From the NCBI GenBank assembly GCA_022539475.1, contig VCMS01000021.1:248001-312000 (forward strand): a DNA stretch of 64,000 nt, written 5' to 3'. Of the stretch, positions 30,458 through 42,600 are shown piece by piece (position 1 is the stretch's first letter; the number at the start of each line of letters is the position of its first letter). The position numbers and the translations under genes are program-made. Source of the DNA: Gracilaria domingensis (taxonomy: Eukaryota > Rhodophyta > Florideophyceae > Gracilariales > Gracilariaceae). The notes below the pieces were generated by a model. That model saw only the letters and a list, made by a program, of their open reading frames with translations. It was not told the origin of the DNA and made no database searches.

Positions 30458-32580
30458 TTAGCTTCTAATTTCGACTACTGCAGTTTCCGGATTGCCTTCG
30501 GCAAGTGGTCCTAGAAGACAATCTTCTCCTATGATTTCTTTCATAGCCGGATACGCCACATCATCAAAGTTCGTTACAAAAGAATTCACTATCACGTGAA
30601 TTGCCGTCACCACTACGGCAGCAATCGTTAGCCATCCATGAGGAACACGAAACGGTTTTACCACCGCCATCAACGGATTGACACGTTCAAAAGTGTATGG
30701 CGCTGTGTAGATCCATGGTTGACCACTAGAGTTGAGCACCAGATCTAAATCTCGAAGTCCCCAGATCATCGCATCCACAATCGTTTCAGTTGACAAATTC
30801 CAATTTGGACGGTAACCAAAGCCATATTGGTCTAAACGTCCTGTGGCAGTTCTATCCGTGCTGAAGACCACAGCTCACGGCGAATATCTTCTTTCTCGTA
30901 TCCGAGGCGACTTCGAACCGCGTTCATCACACCGTTTAGAAACGTGATTTGATCATATTTGTTCATTAGATCTGGACGGAAAGGCATTGTCCTCAACTTC
31001 AGCCCACTCTCAGATTGCACATAGGTTGAGAGCTCAACAGTAACAAACGTCCCATTTTGAGAGTAAATCAGGAATGTCGTCCTCCCAGAGCCATATTCAA
31101 TTTGGACGCCAATGAGATCTGTTGCCCCTTCCCCCGAGTATGCAGACGAGGGCTTGACGCACTTGAGCACTTTACCCGATCTGAAAATGCCGCGCGTGGG
31201 AAGGAAGAAATCATCACAGTGCTCGTTGAATCTGTCTTGAGCGCGCGGCATCGGAGTACCATCGACGGCAGCAACCACCGGATCGAAATTCTGTTCCGCG
31301 TAGTACTCCTTCCGATTGGACGTTCCTGCTATAATAGTTGCGAACTCGGCCACAAAGAGAACCGCGAGGGCGAGAATCGGACATAGAATTCGTTTCACGC
31401 TTATGAGCCTCACGCGTCGATTTGATTCGACATTCATCGAGCCAGGATACGGTTCGCAAGCGGAAAAGGTTCGAAAAATATGTCGGAAGGAGCTGAATCG
31501 TGAAAACACGATGTACGAGGAGTAAGAGTCTTCATTGATCCCGGGAACGAAGTAGATCAGACTTTGAAAGATTTTGTGAAGTTGAGAGACAATAGTGATA
31601 GATAAGATTCCACCTATGAATTCATTTCCAAGGTCATTCAAGGAAAAGGAATTGAAAAATGAGAGTTTAGGAACCGAGAAGAATTCAATCTCCGGTTTCA
31701 ACCGAGCAGGAGAAAGTGAAAGCACTTGAGGCTCGAAGGTTCGGGGTACAAGCTTCGCTTTGGGGATATCATCAATTCCAAAAGTATCATTCGAGACAGG
31801 ATAGATGTATTTCTTTTTGTCGTCTAGACTTGATGACATACAGAGGGGCCCGACTAGAGCTTCCCTGTCATCTTCCATATGCCTATGTGAGAAAGTATCT
31901 GCTGAGTAAAACGCGACGGTTGCACACATTTCATCCTCCGGACAGTCCAAAGACGTGGAGCAGGGAATAAACTGGATTGGAGTGCACACGCAAGGAAAAA
32001 TGGAATACTCGCAAGTCGTCACGTTCTGTACCTCGCTTAAGGAACGAGACTCGCCCAGACAGCTTCGCGTGCCACGACAATCGGTGTGCAGAAAACATCG
32101 GTCTCCTGTCAAGCCCAGACCAAGTAGAGGTGGCACGGACTCTATAGGTTTACTCAAAACCTCTCGCTCTTGACCTTGATCACGGGACGAAGAGCGACAT
32201 GTTCCAGCGGTCATTCCGACTACAGGATCCCAATTACAATACTCTCCTTCATCGCAGTCGTCAGTCGAGCGACAACTATATATCTGAAAAAATGGTCTGC
32301 AATAGCACACCTGATCCGCACAGTTCCAACAAACTCGGGGAGGAACACAATCGCTAGTACCTCGGCACTCGTCGTCAGTCAGCCCGCGAATATTCGAGAA
32401 TGGCGGAGTTGTGAAGGCTGGCCATAATTGATGCTGTGTAGAGAAAACCACGTTCATGTCTTCGTGGGTTATCGGAATCTGCGTGCTTGAATTAGCTCGC
32501 TGGGCATGGACACCTAAAAAGAGGAACGAAGACAGAAGAAGCAAAGTGGATGCTGAAGCCATGGCCGGGACAGGAGACAT
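30458..32580 (-). pseudogene. Cys-rich membrane protein, about 710 codons, one frame jump
   Basis: Start at 32580 (MSPVPAMASAS) or 32562 (MASAS). A signal peptide (LLLLSSFLFLGVHA) is followed at residues 70-250 by three Cys-rich segments of the pattern DxC...DC...C (ECRGTSDCVPPRVC, SCRSTDDCDEGEYC, PCSTSLDCPEDEMC). These resemble EB or dickkopf-type extracellular modules. A membrane helix lies near 399-418 (CPILALAVLFVAEFATIIAG). A second lumenal domain follows, then a last helix (WLTIAAVVVTAIHVIVNSFV). Near 30865 the frame shifts by one. Both sides are protein-like and overlap, so one base change or slip explains it. A TATA box lies about 70 bp upstream. No family is recognised for the whole. 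It may be a surface protein gene or its recent pseudogene. Confidence 0.65.
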
Positions 32581-32648
32581 TTTGTCAGGGAGGAAGGAGG
32601 AACGTTCGAGGTCTGGTCGCAGTCTGAGATCGCGACACCTGAAGGGAA

Positions 32649-32656
32649 TTTTTATA
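32649..32656 (-). promoter_or_regulatory. TATA box of the Cys-rich membrane protein gene
   Basis: The minus strand reads GAGTATAAAAATTCC, 69-76 bp upstream of the ATG at 32580. Confidence 0.65.
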
Positions 32657-34225
32657 CTCTGTACCATTCGCTTGATAGTTTGGCTTACCAGACAGCTGTA
32701 GTCCGGATATTGGCCCGGACCAACAATATCAGTCAGATATCTGAAAAGAACCAACAATATCAAAATTGGTCCCTCGCCTACGGCTTGGGCCCTTATTTTC
32801 CTTTTTCTCGTGCCCCGATGTCTTCACTCGATTTGCACCATAACTCATACGTTTAATATTTCTCCTATATCTGATGTAATTGCAATTTCTGCACACAATC
32901 GGTAAAGTGGCCAATGATCTTTTCGAGGGACGAAGAATACAGTTTATTCATAGGTTTTTTATCCTGGACAGTTGTGCGTGTATTTGACGCAACGCCGTTG
33001 CGTTGGGACGAGAAGCGGGCAGCTATTTGCCTTTGCCTTACGCACACGTCTTTGTGAGGACGGCGCTGCTATTATCTTGACTTTGAATCGCGTTTGTCTT
33101 TCTCGCCCACCCACCCCTTACGCCTGAATGGTTCATCTTGTGAAGATGTACTGTGGCTTAACCCTTGTCAGACGGACATAGAATAGTTTTGAAAACGCTT
33201 GAGAGCCATTTTTCTAGTGCATGTAGTTTTCTGTTTCGCGCTTCCGTGCAATCAAATACTACAGATTCAAGAAGAACTACGTAAGCTAATTCACTTGTAG
33301 TAAACATAGTCAAAGGCGTGTGTACAGTTTCAGATATATGTGCCTCAGTACTCAAATAGGGTAAACGCAGCCATTTTGACCATACTTTTTTTACAATTTT
33401 TTGAAAACGACATCTTCCAAATGGAATACTTTCGATTCCGGGTGGAAGTCTTGGTATTCCAAATGACAGACTTCCAAATCGATATGCATCCGCTTCAATT
33501 TTCAACGTAATGCACTACATGATACATTGATAAGAAGTGCAAAAACAAGTGTCTATAGAAAAACGTAGTTGTCGAAGATGATGCACTAGACTTCTTTGAT
33601 TAAAGAATAAATCTCATTCTATTTACCTGTTGTTTCAGATGGTTTACGAACAATGAAACGTACAAAAGCTACATATGCTATCACGTTTTTACTACTATCA
33701 TGAAAATCATAACTTTTCGTGCTGCTTTCTGCCGCTGCTCGACTGCCATACTGCTTTATTGTTTCACTTGGGTACAGCTCCATGAGCGATCTTTACTGTT
33801 TTGGTGTAGGTGAGAGTGTCTCAGTAAAGACTGGGAAACACCAGCTCGATTACAAAGTAATCTAGCTACACGAGCATCTAGAAGATGCTTCATGTTCCTA
33901 AAAAGAGCTACAGGCGAGATTGGGTGGGAAAAAAGACAGATCTCTGGAAGACCCTTCGTCGAAGTCGCAGAAAGTTGTGATGGATCGATGCTGGTCGGAA
34001 TCAACTGCCCGCTACCGCTCCGACGACTTCCATAAATACAGAACTGGCAGCGAGCAGGACGAGCAAAGATCGAGTCACAGTTCCCAAATTTTCCAATAAA
34101 TCTACTTCCTCGTCCGGAAAATCCATTCCAGCAAGAATTTCATATTATGCCGTTTATCTGCCCCGATGGTGAAAGTCCTTACAGACCTTACAGCCCCATC
34201 CGCGACGTGTTGAGATATTTGAGCT
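32657..34225. other. Intergenic before the MULE insertion
   Basis: A 115-codon minus frame (33158-33505) and an 82-codon frame (33756-34004) have no recognisable motif. Nothing else is supported. Confidence 0.4.
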
Positions 34226-34235
34226 GACAAGATGG
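34226..34235. repeat. Target-site duplication, left (GACAAGATGG)
   Basis: Identical to 52758-52767. MULE insertions make 8-11 bp duplications. Confidence 0.9.
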
Positions 34236-34595
34236 GGGCGCCAGAGACTAAACAGCACTTGTGAGAAGTGCCAAAACACCCTCAAATCCTCATGCCATGG
34301 AGGGTGGCTCCTCGCCAAGTAATTACGTAACACAGGACCCAATAAAACACCTAAAAGTCACAGCTCCTCATCAACCCAGCAGCTCATTGGCCCCAGCTCC
34401 TGGTTGAATTGCTGACGCAATGCAATGAGATCACATCCCGTGATCTCATTGCATTGCGTCAGCAATGCCACCAAAAGCTTTCACGTGAGCTTTCAACTGA
34501 AAGCTGTCTGCCGGTGAAAACAACACACTTGGAAGTGTTCTACTTCCCAACTCAAAATACGGCGCCCTTTTTCCAACTGCACATTGCCTTTGTCT
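34236..34595 (+). repeat. Left terminal inverted repeat of the MULE
   Basis: Matches the reverse complement of about 52445-52757 at roughly 85-90% over the outer 200 bp (for example GTGAGAAGTGCCAAAACACC). Similarity weakens past 34560. It contains a 44-bp extra foldback not present on the right. Confidence 0.85.
34408..34466. repeat. Perfect 27-bp hairpin inside the left MULE TIR
   Basis: Arms 34408-34434 and 34440-34466 are exact reverse complements around a 5-nt loop (ATCCC). The right TIR has only one copy of the ATTGCTGACGCAATG core, so the second arm arose by a local snap-back duplication. Confidence 0.9.
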
Positions 34596-34599
34596 CGCA

Positions 34600-35760
34600 C
34601 GCCTGGTTTACTCGATTGCTTCACTCTCCCTTGTGCTTCGCTCGCGTGCCTCAGTTCTTTCACTTGCTTGACTCGTTCGCTCGTGCTGCTTTGTATTGTC
34701 TCTTGCTCGCATTGCTTGATTCTGTCGCTCGCTCTCGTGCTTTGCTCGTGTTGCTCTCGGAGTTCAGTCTCCTGTTTTTCTGGCTCGTGGCGCTAACCTT
34801 TGTCGCTCATTATTGTCGATGGCTCGCTTCGTTTCCTCAAACTACCCGCTATTGTTGCTCGCTTGTGTCTTTCGCTCGTTTTTCTTGCTTTCGTCGCTCG
34901 CTTATGTTGCTCTCTTCAGTCGTTCGCTCGTGTCGCTCGCTGTTATCGCCTGCTCGCGTTGCTGGGTGTGGCCGCTCGCACTTTTCCATTTTCGCTCGTG
35001 TTGCTCGCGCGGTGTAGGCGTCAATTTTGTCCGCTCGTGGGTCACATTTTTGTCGCTCGCTCGTGTCGCTGGCTGTTGTTAGTGAATCGTGTTGCGCGCT
35101 CGTGTCGCTCCCTCTTTTCTATCTCCCGTGTCGTTCGCTCGCCCGAGTTGTGAGTTCGCTGGTGTCGTTCGCTCGTGTCTCTCGCGGGTATTATTTGCTC
35201 ATATTGTTGGCCTATCTAGCTCGCTCTTTTCTCTTGCTCCTCGCTCTCGCTCTTTTGGTCTGCTGGCTTCGCCAGCTTGCCCCTATCGCTGGCTTCGCTC
35301 AGTGGTTTTGCTCGGTGGCCTTGCTCGCTCGTATTGCTCCCTTTCATCATTCGTTAGCATTGCTTGCTCGCGTCAGTTGCCGGTTTTCCCTCTATTCTCG
35401 GTCTTTGGCTTCGAGCGCTGGTTTTGCTCTCTCGTTTCGTTGTTGGATTCGCTGGTCGCCTGGATTGGTCTTTTTTTGGGTGGCTACGCTGGGTTCGATT
35501 GCTCCTCTCGCTTCCTGGCTGGCTTCTGTTGGTTTGCTCGCTTGCATCAATTGCTGGCTTCGCTAGCTTGTTTTGCTGTTTTGTGTCTCTCACTTTTATT
35601 GTTCGCTCGTCTCGCTCCGCAGCTCGCTTTGCTTGGCTTCGCGTGTTGCTGGGGCTTCTTTCTCATCGAAATTTTTCTCGTGTGGCTCGCTCGCCTCGCT
35701 CTGCAGCTTGTTCGTTATGTCGCTCCTCGCTCCGCGGCTTGCTGGGCGTTGCAATGTTTA
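34600..35760 (+). repeat. Left subterminal GCTCG-rich repeat array
   Basis: Dozens of degenerate units of the form TCGCTCG-TGTCGCTCGC spaced about 12-30 bp. Because the motif reads Ser-Leu-Ala-Arg-Val-Ala in frame, long Leu/Ser/Arg frames appear in all plus frames. I regard these as artefacts of the repeat, not genes. The mirror array at the other MULE end shows it belongs to the transposon. Confidence 0.8.
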
Positions 35761-36247
35761 CTTTTCAGCTGGTCTCATTGAAGCATACTGCTTGCCTGGA
35801 TGGTCAACAATCGCGAGAGCCATGTCGAGCGCGCTTTTCACTTGATCCCGAGTCTCAGTGAAACCGACAGTTTTACACGCCGGATCTGTTCCTACGCTTT
35901 TGTTCGGTTTTTTTTGCAGATCCAGCTTTCTCTAGGTTGGACTCTTCTCGTCGTCGCTGCTTATATTTCCCCTCATTTGGGTTCAGAACTTTGGACAAAT
36001 TCGAGGCTTGCGGTTCTTTGGCTGCATCAAGGACTGTGTTCAGCTTTTCTCTGCCGACCTCCGAGGAAGAAATAAGCGTTACGTTATCGCAGGGGTCCTT
36101 TCCAGCATTAAGCCGGGCTAACCCGACCTTTAAGTACTGTTGGAGGCGAAAGAGCGCTGTTGGTCCGTATCCATCGGCAACACGATGCATCTGTTCCATT
36201 ATTCCACGACAGTTTGACCAAGAAGTGAATTTGGTAAGCTCCTTCTT

Positions 36248-36823
36248 TCACTCCTCGTGAATCTCTTCTAGATACTGATCCAGAGTTCTACCGTTCAGGA
36301 GTTCCTCTAAGCGGTTGGCGGTGGTTTCATTTTGCACTGGACTGCGGCGAAGGTCCTCAATCTCTCCGAGGACCTGGACTCCAATTGCTCCCATCTTGGA
36401 GCGAAGGCTTAGTATGTCCTCAATGCACCATGAAGAGGACTCACGGAACCAGTAGGGGTGAAAGAGATCCTCCAGGCGGAACCTGTGGCCCACCACGCTT
36501 GCAATATCGGGCCATCTCTGACATATGTCGTTGTAAACAGTACTTATGCGTGTGATATGCGAACAGGGTAGTCCGTCAGAGCTGGATCGATCGCAAGTGC
36601 AACACCCGTGCAAAGTAGTTCCGTGAGAGTATAAAAGAACGAGCTGTGACTCCACAGAATTTGGATAGGAACGGCTTGGTATGCGGGCTACTGTAACAAT
36701 CGTAAGTGTTTGCGTGTCTTCCAAGTGCAGATCCTCACGGTCCACCTCGAAGGTGCGCCAGTCTGTATCCATACAACGCTGCACACTAACGTTGGAGATA
36801 TAATACAGAGGAGCTCCCTTCAC
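36248..36823 (-). CDS. MULE transposase C-terminal part with SWIM zinc finger
   Basis: Continues the transposase reading frame past element B (...TTSV, then KGAPLYYISNVSV). It contains a SWIM finger, C-x-C-x10-C-x-H, in GCCTCDRSSSDGLPCSHITR, the usual C-terminal mark of MULE transposases. A charged helical tail (LDQYLEEIHEE) ends it. The two sides share the 5-bp duplication TTCAC. Confidence 0.85.
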   Translation of the reverse strand: MKGAPLYYISNVSVQRCMDTDWRTFEVDREDLHLEDTQTLTIVTVARIPSRSYPNSVESQLVLLYSHGTTLHGCCTCDRSSSDGLPCSHITRISTVYNDICQRWPDIASVVGHRFRLEDLFHPYWFRESSSWCIEDILSLRSKMGAIGVQVLGEIEDLRRSPVQNETTANRLEELLNGRTLDQYLEEIHEE

Positions 36824-37289
36824 TGTAGTATTATGAGCCTTAGGCTTGGTTCCGGATGATCAGTCATTGCTGGTGTGTGGATGGTGGTCCACAGGTTGTA
36901 CAAGTGGGGCTTTACCGGCCCCCATAGGTCTATTTATTTCTAGCTTGTAGTATTTGTACCATAGGTAGTATAGTTAGTACACGTGGTGCACTGCGTTACA
37001 GTGCACCACTCCAGAGGTTGGGGCGCCTCGTAGCCAATACTTAGGCTGCTCGAGCTGCGCCTCCCTCCTGTGGTAAAGTCAGAGACCCTCTTGGCAACTA
37101 CTTGACCCTTAGGTTAGTAAGTACCAACACCCTTCAGGTTTTCAAGCCGTCGCTACGTTGCTCGCCATCTCCTGTAGGCACGACAGTTAGCGCTCGCCCA
37201 TTGCACCTTCATACCAGTGGTCTCGCCGTTGGCCCTCATCCTTTGGACCTTTCCACTCCGTGGTTAGTGACCCGTGCCACTATACTACA
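36824..37289 (+). repeat. 5' LTR of element B
   Basis: 466 bp, TGTAGTATTA ... CTATACTACA. Followed at about 37293 by TGGTCTCCCGACC, the probable tRNA primer-binding site, also seen in element A. Confidence 0.95.
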
Positions 37290-37414
37290 TTTCTGGTCTC
37301 CCGACCTAGAATTCCGCACGGAAGTGAAGAACGACCTCTAGGAAAGACGAACTACCGGAATTCTACCACTGGATCTGGACTACTGACGGACTGGTATATC
37401 AAGCAACCGCCTTC

Positions 37415-39595
37415 ATGGATAACAATCAACCCATTCAGGAAGACCTTCGTACACCCGTGGCTCAAGCCACTAGAACTCCTCCACCGCTCGCCGATGTCGC
37501 CGGACCCTCCGGTGACAACGTGAGTGACCGTCGGAGTACCCGCTTGCAGCCACAGGTTAATCTCCTCACACCCGTGGATAATCCCGAAAGGATTAATCGT
37601 GACACCTCTTTGGCTGGAAGACTCCGAGAACCGCTCGACGAGTACCGCTCGCAACTCAACACACCACAGGCAGCACCGCAGGAAACCGTTGGTTCAGTAA
37701 CTACCGATGGACTTGCCGATGTCCTATGGCCGAAGGTTCGAGAGATGCTCGACGCTCGACTCGAAACCCTTGTGGATCTCCGAGTCTCTGTCGCTCTCGC
37801 AGAGCACGCCGACCAACTGGCTGAACGTGTCCTTCCAAAGGTTCTTGAGTCCGACGCTTTCGTCAACTCGCTTGCCTTAGGTATCCGCCGTGAGGTGACT
37901 CGCCAGGTAGGCCCGCCGCCCTCCGTGGGCGGAATTCAAAGTAATCCATTGGTATCCGTATGGCAACCCCGTTCCGAACCACCGGGAGCAGCTGCCTTGC
38001 CAGCCCCTCGCCGGGTTCAACCACAGGTAGACCAATCGGGCGTACGTCCAGGGGGTAATAGAGACGCCCCTCGGCAAGAAGGCCTAATGGCCGTGCCACC
38101 CGTGAGGTACACCGGGGCCCAGGGCCCCCGAGCAACCATTGGTTTAGAGGCTGAAGATGAAGAGCCGCCATTGGAAGCTAGAAGCTCTGACCGTAGGAAG
38201 AAGAGAAGTGGAAGAAGGAAGAAGTCGAAGAACCAGAGAAAAAGCCGTAGGAACTCCAGCGGTAGTGAGTCCGATTCGGATTCGTCGAGTTCCAGTGGCT
38301 CAGAAACGGATGAGGCGGCTGTTCGACGCCTCAAGCCGTTGGTAACAACCAATGAACTTTTCAAGAGAGTATTGGACTACCGCACTTATCGCCTGGCCGA
38401 TCGGTCTGCGCGGTACTCGAGCTCGGTGGCCAAGAAGGTCGCCAGATGGGCCAAACGGATGCAGCTAACCATAACGGAAAAGTTTTCGGGATCCAACCCC
38501 ATTTCTATCCTTAGGTTTCTCAGTCTGTTCCGTACGGCCTCTGATCAGAACGGCATCCACGAGGGTGCCGCTCTGTATCTCTTTCAGTTTTTCCTTCATG
38601 GGCAAGCGCATGACCATGTGGTTTCTAAGATCTCTGGGACTACGGACCCCGTCGATGCAACCGATCGGGAGCTCCTTCGATCCTATCCAGAGGTTGTGCA
38701 TTACCTTTTGGAAACTTACGCGACGGATGATGTCATTACGGACGCCCATCAGGAAGTGATATCCTACAGGCAAGGTTCGAACGTAACCGAGAAGGATTAC
38801 GCCGACCAACTTTGGAGAAAGGCCTATAGGTGTGGTAATATGTTCTCCGAGAACAGGTTGAAGCAGCATTTCATAGCTGGATTGCTGCCTGCCATCAGGA
38901 CGCACGTTCGCAATCACCATATGGACCATTCGAATCTCTCCTACAGGCAGTTGGTGAATTACGCCGAAGGGTACGGAAAGACCTACAGGACTTCCCGTCG
39001 GGCACCGGATCATGACGCCAGAGGAAGAGCAACTCCTGTCAGGAAGAGTTCTCATGCCCATTTGGTTGAGAGCTCTGAAAGCAGTGCCTCAGGTTTGTTC
39101 GCGGACGACGGTAATGTCTTCGCAGTCTCCTTTGGTTCCGCTCCGTCACGTGCTCCTTCGATACCGTCGACAGGAACAACTACCCCTTCAGGACAGCCTA
39201 CGCCAAAGTATTTCCCAGTTCAGCCACGCAGGGATGTCTTTCAACGCTCCCGTCAGGCTTGCTACATTTGCCTGTCAACGGTTACTCCATGCGACTGCAT
39301 GAAGTTCTTACCGAAGGAAACGAAGGACAAACTCATGGCTTTAAGGAACGAGAACTACCAGGCACGGCGATCCGAAGGAATGTTCAACCGTCAGGCTCCG
39401 CGATACACATCGTCTCCGGGAACTTCGAGGTACGTTACACCAATGGAAACGCCCGTAAAGGCATCAGCGGTAAATAATATCTCGACTCCAGGTGACGGTG
39501 GAGGACCGGAACACCTTGTGGATGCTCCAGAAGAAGCGCCTGCCAGTGGTCACGCGTACCCCATTAGTGGAGAAACGCAGTCGGAAAAAGCATAG
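37415..39595 (+). CDS. Gag of element B, 726 aa
   Basis: Long frame beginning MDNNQPIQED about 125 bp after the 5' LTR. A Pro-rich, helical N-terminal half is followed by a basic Arg/Lys/Ser block near residues 255-300 (RRKKRSGRRKKSKNQRKSRR), with an acidic Ser/Asp run after it. A capsid-like domain lies near 340-500 (KFSGSNPISILRFLSLF). Near residue 615 there is a CYICLSTVTPCDC cluster where element A has a CCHC knuckle, so the nucleocapsid finger here is not canonical. Pol follows in a different frame. Confidence 0.9.
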   Translation: MDNNQPIQEDLRTPVAQATRTPPPLADVAGPSGDNVSDRRSTRLQPQVNLLTPVDNPERINRDTSLAGRLREPLDEYRSQLNTPQAAPQETVGSVTTDGLADVLWPKVREMLDARLETLVDLRVSVALAEHADQLAERVLPKVLESDAFVNSLALGIRREVTRQVGPPPSVGGIQSNPLVSVWQPRSEPPGAAALPAPRRVQPQVDQSGVRPGGNRDAPRQEGLMAVPPVRYTGAQGPRATIGLEAEDEEPPLEARSSDRRKKRSGRRKKSKNQRKSRRNSSGSESDSDSSSSSGSETDEAAVRRLKPLVTTNELFKRVLDYRTYRLADRSARYSSSVAKKVARWAKRMQLTITEKFSGSNPISILRFLSLFRTASDQNGIHEGAALYLFQFFLHGQAHDHVVSKISGTTDPVDATDRELLRSYPEVVHYLLETYATDDVITDAHQEVISYRQGSNVTEKDYADQLWRKAYRCGNMFSENRLKQHFIAGLLPAIRTHVRNHHMDHSNLSYRQLVNYAEGYGKTYRTSRRAPDHDARGRATPVRKSSHAHLVESSESSASGLFADDGNVFAVSFGSAPSRAPSIPSTGTTTPSGQPTPKYFPVQPRRDVFQRSRQACYICLSTVTPCDCMKFLPKETKDKLMALRNENYQARRSEGMFNRQAPRYTSSPGTSRYVTPMETPVKASAVNNISTPGDGGGPEHLVDAPEEAPASGHAYPISGETQSEKA

Positions 39596-39684
39596 AGGAG
39601 CGGCTTGAGGCGAGCCGCCCCTCTGAGGATACTAGCCTCACCGCCAAAGGTGAACAAGTTCTCCCAAGGGAATTTGAGAAGCCT

Positions 39685-42600
39685 TTGGATACTCAACCGC
39701 CGAAGCCACAGGACGAAGACAGAAGTTTGGACCAGTGGTGTGACGAAATGGAAGCCGAAGGGGATACGCCAGTTTGTATCCTGCGGAAGGAGAACTATAA
39801 AGTTAGACACACCATTGGAATAACTGCCTCGAGGACACGGGTCGTGACCAGCGTCCTGGACACTGGGGCAGGACCAAACTTGGTTCATCCGAAGGTTTTA
39901 CCGGCTGGTTGGGAGGGTGTGGTGAAGGTTAGAAAGACTCCAAGGGTGACAGATGCATCAAAACGACCGATGGATATTAAAGGAATCATTCCTCTCTGCC
40001 TCCAGATTGGTGACCTTCGGGTCCGTACTTGGTTCCTTGTGTGTCCTACCTTAGGTGCGGAATGTCTCCTTGGGACGTCCTTCATCGACCGATACGTGAA
40101 GGCAATCTACCCCGGCCTCCGGAAAGTTTCCTTCTACCGCACCCGTCCAGTGGCGATTATCGGTTCCAAATCTGGTCCCAACGCTAACCCACGTCGCCCT
40201 CCACTGTCGAAGAATACCGTTTCCAATAAGGTTCGGTTATCACGGGCGATAACGATACCGCCCATGACGCAGATTGCCGCTCTGGCTCACTGCGAAACCG
40301 CTGGTCTGGTGACGCTTCAGAATCATCCGAAGACGATTCAGCGTCACCTTTCTTTAATGGCAAATGGAATCATGGACTGCAGACCGAAGGTTCCCTTTCT
40401 GGTTAATATGAGTAACTTCCGGGACCGCCCGGTACGCTTACCAAAGGGTACTGTCATCGGTATTGCACTACCAGCTCCAATGGCTATCATGGAAACCTCA
40501 TGGGATGAACTGACCCCCAATGACGACGAGGACGTCGAGCCTTGGGAGGGGGAGGTAAACCTTGGAGAAGAATTCGAATCGTACCGTCCACAGGTTATCG
40601 AGCTTCTCCGAGAATTCAAAGCCATGTGGTCTGGCCAATTGGGAGAGATTCGGGCTACAAAACACGGAATAGACCTTAAGGATGACGCTAAGCCGGTGTA
40701 CCAACACCCGTACCGTACAGGCCTTAAGGGACGCGAGATCGTGGCGGAACAACTGGCGAAGATGCGTAAAGCCAACGTCATCGAGCCAGCACCACCGCAC
40801 GAATCCCAATGGGCAAGTCCCTTCGTTCTCGCGGCGAAGAAGGACGGCTCCGTAAGGTTTTGCATTGACTACCGAAGGCTGAACGCGATGACCAAACGGG
40901 ACAGTTATCCCATTCCTAGAATGGATGATTGCCTGGATTCCTTAGGCGAAGCAACAGTATTCACAACGCTGGATGCCAATTGGGGCTATTGTCAGATACC
41001 ACTGGACGACGACGCGAAGCCCCTCACGACGTTCACAACCCATGAAGGATTGTTCCGTTTCACACGGATGCCATTTGGTTTGATGAACGCACCGGCGACT
41101 TTCCAACGGGCAATGGATATAATCCTATCTAGAGTCAAGTGGAAGTTTGCCTTGGTTTATCTGGATGACGTAATTATATTTTCGAAGACCGTTCGGGAAC
41201 ATTTCACCCATGTGAGGTCAATCCTGAGGATCCTCCGTGAGGCTGGAATAACTCTGAAGCTACCGAAGTGCTTCTTTTTCCAAGCCTCAGTGGGTTATCT
41301 TGGCCACGTGGTTCGTCCTGGAAAGCTTCAAGTCACCAAGAGGACTACAGACGCAATTCGACTGGCGAAACCACCGCGAACTCATACGGAGTTGCGCTCA
41401 TTCCTTGGGCTATGCAATGTATACCGTAGGTTTGTCCAAGGGTTCTCAAAGATCGCAGCACCTCTGAACGAAATGCTCAAGAAAGGTACGCCGTCGGAAT
41501 TTGACTGCCTGACGGATGAACAGTATGAATCATTTCAAACCTTGAAGGATAAGCTACTGAATCCTCCCGTACTGGCACTACCGAAGCCGGATAAACCATA
41601 CATTTTGGACACGGACGCTTCCGATGGACAGATTGGATGTGTTCTCCTACAGGAACAGGAATCTCCGAAGGACTATCGACCTATAGGTTACTGGAGCAGA
41701 ACTCTGAACATTGCGGAACGGAACTACAGCACAACCGAGAAGGAATGTCTCGCCATTGTTTGGGCAGTACTAACCTTGAGGCCCTACCTTGAGGGAGTTC
41801 GATTTACCATCAGGACAGATCACCACTCTCTCCGCTGGCTCTTGAATATGACAGACGCGTCCAGCAGGCTAGCGAGGTGGAGGCTACGGCTATCTGAGTT
41901 CGAATATGATGTAACCTACAGGCCGGGAGTGACGCACCAATCGGCTGATGCACTGTGTGGCATCCTTACTGATGGAGATGATGATACTCCTTTGGATGAC
42001 GAAATACCAACGCCAAACCTCGAAGGATATGAAACAGATCCAGAGGATGACTTCCTGCTGACGACGGTACAGTGTACCGATGGAGAGGTGGACCCAACGG
42101 AAGTTTATTTAGTTGATTGGCCAACGGAATGTGAGCATGAAGAACTAGACCTGGAGGTTAATGCAATCGTGCCTGAAGAAAAAGAGCTACTTCCCATCAC
42201 GCTGGAAAACCTTCTACAGGCCCAGAAGGATGATGAGTTCTGTAAAGAAAAAGCAGAGCTCGTTGGAACCAAGGGATGCCTCTTTGACTTCGACCGATTC
42301 GGACTACTCTGCCGAAGGTCTCCACTGGATGGTTCTATCCAGAAGGTGATTCCCAAGTCTCTGCAGGCACGGTTCCTTTATCTGGCACACTACCCACGCT
42401 TCGCTGGTCACCCTGGAGGTACTCGCATGTATCAAACCCTTAGGAAGCATTTCTACTATCCGTTTATGGCTAACGACCTTTGCAACACGGCGAAGACCTG
42501 TGCTTCCTGCGCAAAAGTTCGTGGAACTCGAGCGCGCCATCAGGCTAAGCTCAAGTTGTTCCCAGCGGCTGGCCCATTGGAGTTTATCGCGATGGATATC

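Noticed and set aside
34409-35861. Several long plus-strand frames rich in Leu, Ser, Ala, Arg and Val
   Set aside because: They come from the degenerate GCTCG array, appear in all three frames and have a mirror set at 51522-52553. No start context or domain supports them.
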